Assembly (NCBI GenBank): GCA_016649715.1
Contig: JAENXC010000017.1
Coordinates: 1-64,000, forward strand
DNA length: 64,000 bases
Source of the DNA: Flavobacteriaceae bacterium
Lineage (GTDB): Bacteria > Bacteroidota > Bacteroidia > Flavobacteriales > Flavobacteriaceae
Reading direction: 5' to 3'
Notes under the pieces: generated by a model
Seen by the model: the letters and a program-made list of their open reading frames with translations, nothing else
The model's database searches: none
Told to the model about the DNA's origin: nothing
Part shown: positions 24,061 through 33,434 of the stretch, one piece after another
Numbering within the stretch: position 1 is the first letter of the stretch
How the letters are laid out: each line of letters starts with the position of its first letter
Program-made: the position numbers and the translations under genes

Positions 24061-25269
24061 CTAGTTTATAAAAAAATAAAACAATCCTACAGACACCAAA
24101 GCAACTATTCCCGCTAAAATAAAAGGAAAGTAAAAACTACCCGCTAACAACCCAGTTCCTAAAACAGGACCTAAAATCTGACCAATACTATTGGTTGAAC
24201 TTTGTATGGATATATTTCTACCTGTATTGTTCTTTGATATTAATGAAACTGCTGATAATAAATTAGGTGTTACCATAGCAATACCAGCGGCAAACACAAC
24301 GATTAATCCATATACCAAGAATTCATTACTTAAAAATGGGAAAACAATCAAAGATAATCCAGATATGAACAACCCTAGAGCAATTTGTTTTTTTGTGGAT
24401 AAAACTTTCTCTCCGTAAGTAGCGAAAACAGGCTGTAGAACAGCCATTATTGCGCCACATAGCACGAAACCAATACCTACTTGATTACTGTTAAATACCA
24501 ATTCATCTTTACCATAGATTGAAAAGACAGTTTCAAACAAGGTTACTACAAATTGAATGACAAAGGATAATACCAGTAATACGATAAAGTATTTAGTAAA
24601 TGTGAATCGCAAGCTCACTTTTTGTGTTGTATACTTATGAACACGAGCGGTGTTTTTAAGCCATTTCATCACAACAAATAGGACAATCAGTCCTAGTAGG
24701 GAGGCGAATAAAAAGGGCACTGAAAAACGGTCTAAATGCAGCAGACCTATAGTATATTTTATATGAATGTCGGTCTGGGACAGAAAGCTTCCAATAACAG
24801 GGCCAAAAATAACCCCAGAGCTAATGGCGACTCCGGACCAAGCCATTACTTTTGTTCTTCGTTTTTGAGAAGTAATGTCACTTAAATATGCGTTGCTAAC
24901 TGGAATAACTGCAGATGTAAAAATACCTCCAAAAATTCGGGCGATATAGAGCATTGCCAAGGATGTGGCTAGACCCGTAAGTAATTGCATAATTACGAAC
25001 CCCATCAGGCCACAAATAATAATAGGTTTACGTCCGTATTTGTCTGATAGCTTCCCCCAAACCACGACGAACAGTAACTGGAAAAATGGATAGATGCTCG
25101 TGAGCAATCCAATATGAAAGTTGATAAGATCGCTGTCGAGATTATCATTTAATGCTAATCTTTCGGTATAGTAGGGAAGGGTTGGTAACAATATACCATA
25201 CCCCAACATCACTACAAATAAGCTCAACAGGATTAAAAATATCCTGTTGAGCTTTTCACTTCTATTCAT
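24061..25269 (-). CDS. MFS drug-efflux-type transporter
   Basis: 402 residues and 12 predicted helices. The signature between TM2 and TM3 is GKLSDKYGRKPII, and motif C in TM5 is GVIFGPVIGSFL, as in 12-TM drug/H+ antiporters. The fold is related to tetracycline-type exporters, but substrate cannot be read. The start codon at 25269 lies next to the stop of the displaced C-terminal frame of the copper ATPase (TAA complement at 25270-25272), so the two were translationally coupled before the ATPase frameshift. Confidence 0.85.
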   Translation of the reverse strand: MNRSEKLNRIFLILLSLFVVMLGYGILLPTLPYYTERLALNDNLDSDLINFHIGLLTSIYPFFQLLFVVVWGKLSDKYGRKPIIICGLMGFVIMQLLTGLATSLAMLYIARIFGGIFTSAVIPVSNAYLSDITSQKRRTKVMAWSGVAISSGVIFGPVIGSFLSQTDIHIKYTIGLLHLDRFSVPFLFASLLGLIVLFVVMKWLKNTARVHKYTTQKVSLRFTFTKYFIVLLVLSFVIQFVVTLFETVFSIYGKDELVFNSNQVGIGFVLCGAIMAVLQPVFATYGEKVLSTKKQIALGLFISGLSLIVFPFLSNEFLVYGLIVVFAAGIAMVTPNLLSAVSLISKNNTGRNISIQSSTNSIGQILGPVLGTGLLAGSFYFPFILAGIVALVSVGLFYFFIN

Positions 25270-25383
25270 TTATTTTTTACCAATTTTTCGCTTTAATAAT
25301 TGCGCATTAATGGCCACTATAATTGTACTTAAACTCATTAGTACAGCTCCCACTGCTGGTCCTAAAACAAAGCCTAAGAGTAT
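25270..25383 (-). pseudogene. Out-of-frame C-terminus of the copper ATPase
   Basis: In the frame one base away from the ATPase, codons read LGFVLGPAVGAVLMSLS then TIIVAINAQLLKRKIGKK and stop. This is the normal last transmembrane helix and tail of CopB-type ATPases. The main frame stops instead after AAGVLYS (stop complement at 25374-25376). A single-base indel near 25378-25384 explains both observations. Sequencing error cannot be excluded. Confidence 0.75.
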
Positions 25384-27392
25384 AGTACACCGGCGGCTAG
25401 TGGAATTGCTATTACGTTATATCCCGTTGCCCAGATTAGATTCTGGATCATTTTATTATAGGTAGCCTTTCCAAATAAAATTAAGTTGGCAATATCTTGT
25501 GGGTTGCTATTCACTAATATGATATCGGCTGTTTCAGCGGCCACATCTGTACCGGAACCAACGGCAATACCAACGTTAGCTTTGGCAAGTGCAGGTGCAT
25601 CGTTTACACCGTCGCCCGTCATAGCCACAAATTCTCCTTCATTCTGTAACTTTTCTACCAGTTCAACCTTTTGATGAGGCAGAACTTCAGCATAGTATCC
25701 ATCCAGACCAAGGCTATCGCTTACAGCTTTGGCGGTTATTTCATTGTCGCCAGTTGCCATTAATACTTTAATGTTATTATTTTTAAATATTCTTATAGCT
25801 TCTGCAGATTCTGGTCTTATTTCATCAGCAAGAGCGATATATCCCGCCAGTTGTCCAGCGATTAATACAAATACAACAGTTTCGGCAGCGTCACTATAAG
25901 CATCTTTGGGAATGGTAATTTTTTCATCCCTTAAATAACCAGGACTAACCACTTTAACCTTCTTGCCTTCTACACTTGCCTCTACGCCTTTACCTGTAAT
26001 AGCATTAAAGTTTTCAGGATTGGGAATGGTGATATTATCTTCTTTTACTTTTTTAATAATACCTACGGCAATAGGATGTTCCGAACTTAATTCCAGAGCA
26101 CTCGCAAGTCGCAATATTTCCTCTTTTGAAAATTTTTCATTTACAGATTCAATGCGGGTCACTCCAAAATCCCCTTTGGTAAGTGTTCCCGTCTTATCAA
26201 AAATTAGAACGGATATTTTACGTGATTCTTCAAAAGCAGTCCTGTTACGAATCAACAATCCGTTTTGTGCAGATACTGATGTAGAGATTGCAACTACCAA
26301 AGGTATGGCTAGTCCTAAGGCGTGTGGACAAGCAATGACCATAACGGTAACCATTCTTTCCAATGCATATACAAATGGAAACCCAAGAATCAACCAAACC
26401 GCCAATGTTCCAAAACCAATAGCCAGTGCAATATAGGTCAACCATTTTGCAGCCCTATCGGAAAGGTTTTGCATTTTAGATTTAGTCTTCTGGGCTTCCA
26501 CTACCATTGTGATAACCTTGTTTAGGTAGCTGTCTTTGCCCGTATGCTCTACTTTTACCTTAATGCTTCCATTGCCGTTTACCGAACCTCCAATTACTTT
26601 ATCCTTTTCGTCTTTTTTTACAGGTTTTGACTCTCCCGTAAGCATAGATTCGTTTAGATAACTTGAACCTTCTATAATAATCCCATCAGCAGGAACTTTC
26701 TCTCCAGGCTTAACCAGAATGATGTCGTCTATCAATAAGTCTTCGAGTGGAATGTCTTCAATGGTATCGCCTTTTACGCGATGTGCTTCGGCCGGCATCA
26801 TGCTTACCAGCAGTTGCAGTGCTTTGGACGCGCCCAGTACACTCTTCATCTCTATCCAGTGGCCTACAAGCATAATAGCGATAAGTGTGGCGAGTTCCCA
26901 AAAGAAGTCCACACCATCAAGTCCAAACACCGTCGCTGAACTATAAACATAAGCTACGGTGATGGCCATAGCAATAAGCGTCATCATCCCTGGGGCACCT
27001 TCTTTTACTTCAGACCAGATTCCTTTTAAAAATGGCCAGCCACCATAGAAATAGACCACCGAGGAAAGTGCAAATAAGATATATTGGTTTCCGGGAAGCA
27101 GGAAGTCATACCCGAGAAAACCCTGAATCATCGGCGAGAAGATCAGTATTGGGATAGTGAGTACAAGCGTTATCCAAAACCGCTTTCTAAAGTCGGCAAT
27201 CATCATTTCATGATGGTCATGACCCATTTCCCCGTGTCCTGGATTATGACCAGAATGATCTCCACCATTGTGGCCCATTTTGGAATGATCTTCTTTTTTG
27301 TGTTTCATCCCTGCCTTGCCGGCAGGCAGGTTTGAATGGTCCATCTTCGAATGGTCCATTTTGTCATGATTGTGATTTTCGTGATTTTCCAA
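25374..27392 (-). CDS. copB: CopB-type heavy-metal P-type ATPase, C-terminally frameshifted
   Basis: 672 residues. The N-terminus is His/Met-rich (repeated DHSKM, MGHDHHEMM) and contains the palindrome-derived insert NLPAGKAG at about 22-29. The core has MLTGESKPVKK, the metal-site CPH (MVIACPHALGLA), phospho-Asp DKTGTLTKG, SSEHPIA and TGDGVNDAPALA. CPH with a His-rich head defines the Cu/Ag-exporting CopB (P1B-3) type. The last helix is out of frame, so the encoded protein lacks about 36 residues, and its function is doubtful unless the frameshift is an artefact. It lies upstream of the MFS gene. Confidence 0.85.
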   Translation of the reverse strand: MENHENHNHDKMDHSKMDHSNLPAGKAGMKHKKEDHSKMGHNGGDHSGHNPGHGEMGHDHHEMMIADFRKRFWITLVLTIPILIFSPMIQGFLGYDFLLPGNQYILFALSSVVYFYGGWPFLKGIWSEVKEGAPGMMTLIAMAITVAYVYSSATVFGLDGVDFFWELATLIAIMLVGHWIEMKSVLGASKALQLLVSMMPAEAHRVKGDTIEDIPLEDLLIDDIILVKPGEKVPADGIIIEGSSYLNESMLTGESKPVKKDEKDKVIGGSVNGNGSIKVKVEHTGKDSYLNKVITMVVEAQKTKSKMQNLSDRAAKWLTYIALAIGFGTLAVWLILGFPFVYALERMVTVMVIACPHALGLAIPLVVAISTSVSAQNGLLIRNRTAFEESRKISVLIFDKTGTLTKGDFGVTRIESVNEKFSKEEILRLASALELSSEHPIAVGIIKKVKEDNITIPNPENFNAITGKGVEASVEGKKVKVVSPGYLRDEKITIPKDAYSDAAETVVFVLIAGQLAGYIALADEIRPESAEAIRIFKNNNIKVLMATGDNEITAKAVSDSLGLDGYYAEVLPHQKVELVEKLQNEGEFVAMTGDGVNDAPALAKANVGIAVGSGTDVAAETADIILVNSNPQDIANLILFGKATYNKMIQNLIWATGYNVIAIPLAAGVLYS

Positions 27393-27410
27393 TATAGTAT
27401 TGTTTAAGTG

Positions 27411-27704
27411 TTATCGTAATTTTTTTCTCATTGCTTCTGAAATGTTTTCAGCATAGACGCCATAGGCATCTACCAAAAGACCCTTAATTCCATCTTTAGA
27501 AGATATTGCGTATAGAATGCTATTGTCATCGGTACTGCTCATTCCTTCAAAACGATAGGTCTTATCTACTTTAAAATCTTCTGGCCGGATCTCTATTTTT
27601 AGTGAAGCACATTCCAAACATTCCGGCTTTAAGTTGAAGTCGTAAGGATAATCGTTTGCTTGTAAGTCATTTATAGCTTCTGATAGTGTATCGTAATTTT
27701 TCAT
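27411..27704 (-). CDS. Small conserved protein next to PRPP synthetase
   Basis: 97 residues with no recognised domain. Visible are LKPECLECASLKIEI, with a CxxC that could bind metal, and an acidic/aromatic middle. Close relatives in Flavobacteria are often named after the neighbouring PRPP synthetase, but the sequence has none of its motifs, so that name should not be transferred. It ends the run of genes that begins with the universal stress protein and is separated from the next gene by 6 bp, so co-transcription is likely. Confidence 0.6.
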   Translation of the reverse strand: MKNYDTLSEAINDLQANDYPYDFNLKPECLECASLKIEIRPEDFKVDKTYRFEGMSSTDDNSILYAISSKDGIKGLLVDAYGVYAENISEAMRKKLR

Positions 27705-27710
27705 TTGTAT

Positions 27711-28355
27711 TTATTTATAGTTCATTATAAAATAACTCCCATCGGCTTCGGTAAATTTCTGAAAGGTCAATAAACCTTTTCCATTTAATTTCTCGTTAAC
27801 GGTATAGTTGAGTTGCTTAATGCGAATTCCCCACGCATAGGCCTTAATATTAATTTTTGAATAAATATTCTTTTTATTATTTTCTAATTTTCGGTCGTAG
27901 AACTTTATTATGCTTTTTGAACCAAAAAAATTTAACAGACCCGAGTCAAAACTCATCTCTAGTTCAATATCTTTCAAGTTTTGTAAATCGTAGAGCACTT
28001 TAAAATTTTTGGAAGTAGCGCTGATTTCGGTTTCCTTTGATTTTGGATTGGAAAACGGAAATGCCATAACCATTATACTAGCGTCATCGGGTCTACAGCG
28101 ATAGGTCGTGGTGTACTTGTCGGTAGATTTTTTGTCCTTGTCAAACAGCTCGGTGATTACCTCAATTTCATAAAATTCATTTTTATCGATAACTTTTCCG
28201 GATTCAAAAGTTTGTTTATTGAGAAATGCACCTCCTTTATCAAAATTTTCCCGAACGACAAATCTGCCTGCAATCTGCCCGATGAGCATTTCAGTTTGTC
28301 CACTCATCGAGATGCTCAATAAGGTAAAAATCAGTATGACCCCTTTAATTCTCAT
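27711..28355 (-). CDS. Exported protein of unknown function
   Basis: 214 residues with a clear signal peptide (MRIKGVILIFTLLSISMSGQ) and a mostly beta-strand mature part (for example DKYTTTYRCRPDDAS and EMSFDSGLLNFFGSKS). I recognise no family. It overlaps the PRPP synthetase gene by 4 bp (ATGA type), so it belongs to the operon. Its periplasmic destination sets it apart from the cytosolic nucleotide enzymes encoded upstream. Confidence 0.6.
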   Translation of the reverse strand: MRIKGVILIFTLLSISMSGQTEMLIGQIAGRFVVRENFDKGGAFLNKQTFESGKVIDKNEFYEIEVITELFDKDKKSTDKYTTTYRCRPDDASIMVMAFPFSNPKSKETEISATSKNFKVLYDLQNLKDIELEMSFDSGLLNFFGSKSIIKFYDRKLENNKKNIYSKINIKAYAWGIRIKQLNYTVNEKLNGKGLLTFQKFTEADGSYFIMNYK

Positions 28356-29245
28356 ATATGGTGCATTAATTTCTTTACTTCTTTCGCCATAATTTCGCTC
28401 AAATCAATTCCATTTGAAGGATGTGGAATAGTATTACAAGTTACAATTTTTTCCACTCCAGAATCCAGCAATTCCTGATAGGCATTACCCGAAAAAACTG
28501 CGTGAATACCAACACATATCGGTGGTTTCATTCCTGCTTTTTTCAAATGTGCTACAGTTTCAATCATTGTACGCGCGGTGGAAATAATGTCATCCACTAA
28601 AATAGGTGTGGCATTTTTGTATTTATCCACATCTGGAACAGAAACTTCTACATCACGATCGCCGTGACGCACTTTTTGCAATACTGTAAACGGCGCTTTT
28701 GCATTTTTAGCAACCTCTGAAACCCATTGCTCGCTTTCTGAATCGGGACCTATAAGTACCGGGTTTTCAACGTTTACCTTTATCCATTCTGAAATAGCAT
28801 CGGCTGCGTGAATCACTTTATTGGGGATGTTATAGACTTCGCCCAAAGAACTAATCCTGTGCAAGTGAGGGTCAACGGTAGTAATGCTGTCGGCAAAACC
28901 TGAAATCAATTTTCCGAAAAAACCAGAAGTAACGCCTTCGCCTTCATTAAAAACTTTGTCCTGGCGCATATACGCCAAATAGGGTGCAACCAAACAGGTA
29001 CAAATTGCTCCTAATGATTTGGCTGTATGGCTTAAAAAATAAAGCGGTAACAGTTTTTCGTCAGGTTCGTGCAAGGTACAAACGAGTACCACACATTTAT
29101 CTTTCACGTCTGATAAAATACGTGTATATGATTCCCCGTCCGGAAACTTCCGCACGGTTGCTTTCCCAATTTCTGCATCCATTCTTTTCGCCAATTGTTC
29201 CATGAGTTCTTCGTTTCCGGGTAAGCTGAACAATATCGTTTTCAT
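28352..29245 (-). CDS. Ribose-phosphate pyrophosphokinase (PRPP synthetase)
   Basis: 297 residues. It makes PRPP from ribose 5-phosphate and ATP. Landmarks are RKFPDGESYTRI near the start, YLAYMRQDKVF, VDPHLHR (the catalytic-loop and ribose-phosphate region) and the PRPP-binding PILVDDIISTARTM. It is shorter and more diverged than the housekeeping Prs, and therefore probably an accessory copy. Neighbours encode an AMP-phosphorylase-like enzyme and a beta-CASP nuclease, pointing to salvage of nucleotides from RNA during stress. Confidence 0.85.
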   Translation of the reverse strand: MKTILFSLPGNEELMEQLAKRMDAEIGKATVRKFPDGESYTRILSDVKDKCVVLVCTLHEPDEKLLPLYFLSHTAKSLGAICTCLVAPYLAYMRQDKVFNEGEGVTSGFFGKLISGFADSITTVDPHLHRISSLGEVYNIPNKVIHAADAISEWIKVNVENPVLIGPDSESEQWVSEVAKNAKAPFTVLQKVRHGDRDVEVSVPDVDKYKNATPILVDDIISTARTMIETVAHLKKAGMKPPICVGIHAVFSGNAYQELLDSGVEKIVTCNTIPHPSNGIDLSEIMAKEVKKLMHHI

Positions 29246-29255
29246 AGTATATTTT

Positions 29256-30758
29256 TTAAATTATTGTTATGATGTCGCCGTGGTTGTTTCTATATTCCAA
29301 GGCATAGTTCAGTTCGCCTTTGGATTCTGCGTATAGAGTGTATAGCAACTGGTTTTCTGTAATTTCTTCACCCAAATGGGCATTCAAAAGAATCCCCGCG
29401 GATTTTGATTTTGGGGCGCCCGAAAGTTTGGCGAGTTTTGCAATCTTCCTGTTGTCGATTCGTTCTAAAACACCAGACTTCTCTGCTTTAATTTCAACTT
29501 TGTAGGGTGCCAAAACTGGTAGTGTAAACCGTCCTTGTGCCTTGCATATGGCAATAAATTTATTGTATGCTTTGCCCGATTCCAATAGTTGTTTTGCTAT
29601 TTCATTTCCGCTTCCAAGTTCAACTTTTCCAGAAAGTTCCAATAGTTCGCCGGCCAAAAGCAATGCCCTATCCCTTAAGTCGTTTGGTGCATCAGCTTCA
29701 TTTTTTAAAACTTTTAATATATCGATGGCTTCCAAAGTTGGACCGATACCTCTTCCAACGGGCTGCGTACCATCTGTAATAACAACTTTCACATTTAGCC
29801 CCACAGCGTTACCAACAGTTTCCATATGGTTCTTTAGTTTTTCAGCAATTTCCTTACTTCGTACCTTGGCGGTTTCACCCACCGGAATATCAATGACCAC
29901 GTGTGTTGAACCTGCCGCAGCTTTCTTTGATAGTACCGAAGCGATTAGCTGTCCTTCGCTGTCAATATCCAAAGCTTTTTCAATTTTAATCAGCACATCA
30001 TCCGCAGGACTTAATTGAGCCGTTCCGCCCCACACAATGCAACCACCTTCTTTTTCTACTACGGTCTTTATTTCATCTAAAGAAAGCGTCACATTGGTCA
30101 ATACTTCCATAGTGTCTGCTGTGCCTGCTGGCGAAGTGATGGCTCGCGACGATGTTTTGGGCATCGTAAGCCCATAAGCAGCCGCAATGGCAACAATCAA
30201 TGGTGTGGTTCTATTGCCGGGTAATCCGCCAATACAATGCTTATCTACCACGATTTCTTTGTCCCAATTCATTTGCTTACCCGAAGCTATCATTGCTTTG
30301 GTAAGGTCAGATATTTCGTCAATATCCAATCGGTCACCAGCACAGGCTGTAATAAATGCCGAAAGGTGGATATTGGAATAGTCGCCTTCAACTATATCGG
30401 TAATGATTTCATTAAAGGCTGAATAATCCAATTTTTGATTGTAGATTTTGGCCCTGACGTGGCTTAACGATTCAATAGGCTCCAAATGTGAAACATACAA
30501 GGTTTCATTTTCGGAAACATTCAACTTTTTTGCTGCTGCATCTGAAAGTCCAATTTCGTCGGGAAGTAGAATAGCTGAATTTATTACGTTGAGGCTTGCC
30601 ACGATAGAATGGGTTGCTTTTGATATCCTTATTCTTGTGAGGGCTTCAAACCCTTCGGAAATACAGACGTGGCAATCTTCACGCATATACACAACGTTTT
30701 CGTTCTGTGTATAAATACCCAGACGTTTGTATTTTAGAATGTTTGGGTGTTGTTCCAT
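29256..30758 (-). CDS. Thymidine-phosphorylase family enzyme, AMP-phosphorylase type
   Basis: 500 residues, longer than bacterial DeoA/Pdp (about 440) and matching archaeal-type AMP phosphorylase, with an extra N-terminal domain of about 90 residues. The phosphate- and base-binding segment KHCIGGLPGNRTTPLIVA, then KTSSRAITSPAGTADTMEV, and a C-terminal alpha/beta domain are visible. The family cleaves NMPs or nucleosides with phosphate; AMP would give ribose 1,5-bisphosphate and adenine. The neighbouring PRPP synthetase suggests a route from RNA fragments to PRPP. No RuBisCO or ribose-1,5-bisphosphate isomerase gene is in view. Confidence 0.8.
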   Translation of the reverse strand: MEQHPNILKYKRLGIYTQNENVVYMREDCHVCISEGFEALTRIRISKATHSIVASLNVINSAILLPDEIGLSDAAAKKLNVSENETLYVSHLEPIESLSHVRAKIYNQKLDYSAFNEIITDIVEGDYSNIHLSAFITACAGDRLDIDEISDLTKAMIASGKQMNWDKEIVVDKHCIGGLPGNRTTPLIVAIAAAYGLTMPKTSSRAITSPAGTADTMEVLTNVTLSLDEIKTVVEKEGGCIVWGGTAQLSPADDVLIKIEKALDIDSEGQLIASVLSKKAAAGSTHVVIDIPVGETAKVRSKEIAEKLKNHMETVGNAVGLNVKVVITDGTQPVGRGIGPTLEAIDILKVLKNEADAPNDLRDRALLLAGELLELSGKVELGSGNEIAKQLLESGKAYNKFIAICKAQGRFTLPVLAPYKVEIKAEKSGVLERIDNRKIAKLAKLSGAPKSKSAGILLNAHLGEEITENQLLYTLYAESKGELNYALEYRNNHGDIITII

Positions 30759-30787
30759 ACTATTTCAATTTTCAAAATTTTAAAAAC

Positions 30788-32164
30788 CTATTCTATTTCT
30801 TCAATATCATATAGTTTTGGGATTTCAGCATCCCATCCGTATGTTTCCTTTATTCCTTTTTGAAGTGCTTCCGCACCTTCTTTTTCGCCGTGAATAATAA
30901 AAATCCGCGCTAGTTTATTTTTTATTTTGCGCATCCAATCAATAAGTTCTGCGTGGTCTGCGTGGGCAGAAAGGCCTTCGATATTTGCAACCTCCATATG
31001 AAATGGCACCCATTTGCCATATACTTTTAATTCCTTATCGCCTTCCAATAACTTTCTTCCACGAGTTCCTTCGGCTTGGTAACCCACAAAAAGTAAAGTG
31101 TTATTCGGGTTTTGCGCTTGGGTTTCAAGGTAGTTAAGCATTCTGCCACCAGTAAGCATCCCACTTCCTGCAATCACGATCTTTGGTTTATTATCGGTTC
31201 GTAGTTCCATAGTTTCCCGATAACTGCTCACGACAGTAAAGTGCGAACACATTTCGTCACATTCATTGTCTTCCAACCTGTGCCAATCCCGCGTACGGTG
31301 AAAGAGTTCCAATACATTGGCACCCATTGGGCTGTCCATTATCATCTGGACTTTTGGGATTTTCTTTTCTTTTAGTAATTTCCAAAAGATAAGCATCATC
31401 AGTTGGGCGCGTTCTACCGAAAAACTTGGGATAAACAGGCTGCCACCTCTATTGATGGTGTCATTTACCAATTTTTCAATTTTCGGGATAGCTTCTACTT
31501 CATCCGGATGAAACCTTCCCCCATAAGTAGATTCAATGAAAAGCACATCGGCTTTTTTTGGTTTCAGGGGTGGATAGAGCAATAAATCATTGGTTCTTCC
31601 AATATCGCCTGAAAAGACAAAGCGTTTTCCATGTACGTCCAACTCGATGAACGTAGCACCAAGAATATGTCCGTTGTATTGAAAACGTACCCTGATACCA
31701 TCAAATAAAGGAATCCATTGGGATTGTGGAACGTTTTTAAAATGTGGAACGGTTTTTTCCACATCCTTCAAATCGTATAGTGGTTCTGCAGGACTGTGTT
31801 TGGAATAGCCCTCTTTGTTGGCACGTTCAGCTTCCTGTTCCTGTATTTTTGCACTATCGTTCAAAATGATTTTTGTAATGTCCAACGTGGGATTGGTACC
31901 GTAGATAGGCCCATTGAAACCTTGCTTTACCAATCTTGGTAGATAACCTGTGTGGTCCAAATGGCCGTGGGTAAGCAATACCATATCAATTTCTGAAACT
32001 TTTACAGGTGGATACTCCCAGTTTTTAAGGCGCAATTCCTTCAATCCTTGAAAAAGTCCGCAGTCTATCAGTATCTTTCTGTCTCCAGTATCCACTAAAT
32101 ATTTTGAGCCAGTTACCGTACCTGCCGCTCCCAAAAAGTGAATGTTTATTTTATTGTTTTTCAT
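30788..32164 (-). CDS. MBL-fold beta-CASP RNA-processing hydrolase
   Basis: 458 residues of the CPSF73/RNase-J-like group: metallo-beta-lactamase zinc motif LTHGHLDHTGYLP, the FSGDIGRT and ESTYGGR strands, a beta-CASP cap (MDSPMGANVLELFHR, AGSGMLTGGR) and the RMMBL end with GLSAHADHAEL and IIHGEKEGA. It acts as a Zn-dependent RNA endo/exonuclease. I start at 32164 (MKNNKINIHFLG). The longer frame to 32215 reads through a CTTCGACTGCGCTCAGCAC-type repeat and is not conserved coding sequence. Confidence 0.9.
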   Translation of the reverse strand: MKNNKINIHFLGAAGTVTGSKYLVDTGDRKILIDCGLFQGLKELRLKNWEYPPVKVSEIDMVLLTHGHLDHTGYLPRLVKQGFNGPIYGTNPTLDITKIILNDSAKIQEQEAERANKEGYSKHSPAEPLYDLKDVEKTVPHFKNVPQSQWIPLFDGIRVRFQYNGHILGATFIELDVHGKRFVFSGDIGRTNDLLLYPPLKPKKADVLFIESTYGGRFHPDEVEAIPKIEKLVNDTINRGGSLFIPSFSVERAQLMMLIFWKLLKEKKIPKVQMIMDSPMGANVLELFHRTRDWHRLEDNECDEMCSHFTVVSSYRETMELRTDNKPKIVIAGSGMLTGGRMLNYLETQAQNPNNTLLFVGYQAEGTRGRKLLEGDKELKVYGKWVPFHMEVANIEGLSAHADHAELIDWMRKIKNKLARIFIIHGEKEGAEALQKGIKETYGWDAEIPKLYDIEEIE

Positions 32165-32191
32165 CTGTCTATAATATTTGTTTTTTAAAGG

Positions 32192-32216
32192 ACATACTTC
32201 GACTGCGCTCAGCACA
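32192..32216. repeat. TTCGACTGCGCTCAGCAC short dispersed repeat
   Basis: ACATACTTCGACTGCGCTC followed by AGCACAGG sits between two operon genes. Sequences of this kind are familiar as interspersed repeats of Flavobacteriia, but I see only this copy in the window, so the call rests on general knowledge. Confidence 0.4.
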
Positions 32217-32294
32217 GGTATGGAACATCCAATTAGTCATTTAGCTATGTTTTTAAAAAATTAACTGTGGATGTTTCATCTTTATATTATTTAT

Positions 32295-32549
32295 TTAGTG
32301 TCCACCACAGCAGGAAGGTGTGTTTCCCTTATCTTCGTTTGATTTGCACAATTCCGCAATTTCATTGTATAAATTGCGGGAATCCTCTTTGATAATAAGC
32401 GCCAGTTTCTTTACGGATTCAGGTTCAAAGTTTACCATCCCCAATACTATTTCAAGGGCTTCTTCAAGTAGTTTTGGGTCATCTTCCAATGCTTGATAAA
32501 ATGGCTCTAAATCGATATTGTTCTGTTTTTGGTTTTCATCTGTTTCCAT
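32295..32549 (-). CDS. Small acidic protein with CCGGH tail
   Basis: 84 residues, mostly helical and acidic (LEPFYQALEDDPKLLEEALE), ending in SCCGGH. The adjacent cysteines and terminal histidine suggest metal binding, but no family is recognised. It is 130 bp upstream of the beta-CASP nuclease gene and 42 bp downstream of the ATP-cone gene, so it is most likely part of the operon. Confidence 0.6.
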   Translation of the reverse strand: METDENQKQNNIDLEPFYQALEDDPKLLEEALEIVLGMVNFEPESVKKLALIIKEDSRNLYNEIAELCKSNEDKGNTPSCCGGH

Positions 32550-32591
32550 AAGTTTTGTTTTAATATTGTTGAACTTTTATATTATTAATCC

Positions 32592-33434
32592 TTAAGTGCT
32601 TTTACATAGCTCTTTTGAATCCTCTAAAATCTTTTTGTGTCTTTTCTTGTCAATTCCTATCTGCTCCAAGAACGCAGGTTTTTCGTGAAGCTCTTTGCAG
32701 AGCACAATGCCTTTATCCAACAACTTAGTTTTTTCGGCTTTGGTCAGCGTAGTCAATGCTGTTAAAGGATGTAGCCCCGACTTATCTATTCTGTCTTTTA
32801 AACCGTTTTCCCGTGGGTAATCCCAACTTGTCATCAGTAATCCAACACATTTCCCATACTGTATAGCGTCACTTGTAAATCGCGTATTAGTGTACAGACC
32901 TCCTTTATGAAGTTTCGCTTCGTGGCCTTTTTGCTGTTCCCATTGTTTTTCCACATCTAAAAATCTTGAGTGGATATATAATGGAATCTTCACATTGCAA
33001 AACCGTCCTTGGTCGCTATGGTATTTACATTCAATCATATAATGATTGTTATCTTTTTGCGCTATCACATCTACTTCGTGCTGCACACAATTGCCTTGAA
33101 CTATGACACCAACCTCTGTAGAAAACCCTTCGTGTGCCAATAGTTTGCCTACTAATTTTTCAAAAGGAAAACCGGAAGGGCCCAGTTCCATAAGGGCTTT
33201 TTTTAGCTTGTATTTTGAAGCACTTACACGGGATTTACCTTTAAGTATTTTAAATGCCATTTGATAGATTTTTTTAGTGGTAATGCCATCATATAATTGG
33301 TTTTCAACTTGCGCTACTATTTGCTGAATCAATTCTTCACTAGCTTGTGAACGTCTCAATGAATTGATGAGTTTGTTCACATCAAAAGCAACCACGTCGC
33401 CAGAATACTTCACTATGTTGATTGGATTTTTCAT
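32592..33434 (-). CDS. ATP-cone domain fused to PD-(D/E)XK (Mrr-like) endonuclease
   Basis: 280 residues. Residues 1-90 resemble the ATP-cone nucleotide-binding domain of NrdR and class I/III reductases (IVKYSGDVVAFDVNKLINS...GITTKKIYQMAFKIL). Residues 90-190 match the restriction-endonuclease-like/Mrr fold: FEKLVGKLLAHEGF, HEVDVIA (catalytic Asp) and YMIECKYHSD (E-x-K). The C-terminal third is helical and Lys-rich. It may be a nuclease gated by ATP/dATP. The start overlaps the universal-stress gene by 4 bp. The combination is family-level; the substrate is unknown. Confidence 0.75.
   Translation of the reverse strand: MKNPINIVKYSGDVVAFDVNKLINSLRRSQASEELIQQIVAQVENQLYDGITTKKIYQMAFKILKGKSRVSASKYKLKKALMELGPSGFPFEKLVGKLLAHEGFSTEVGVIVQGNCVQHEVDVIAQKDNNHYMIECKYHSDQGRFCNVKIPLYIHSRFLDVEKQWEQQKGHEAKLHKGGLYTNTRFTSDAIQYGKCVGLLMTSWDYPRENGLKDRIDKSGLHPLTALTTLTKAEKTKLLDKGIVLCKELHEKPAFLEQIGIDKKRHKKILEDSKELCKST

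Noticed and set aside
32165-32215. Upstream start for the beta-CASP hydrolase
   Set aside because: The added residues come from the CTTCGACTGCGCTCAGCAC repeat.
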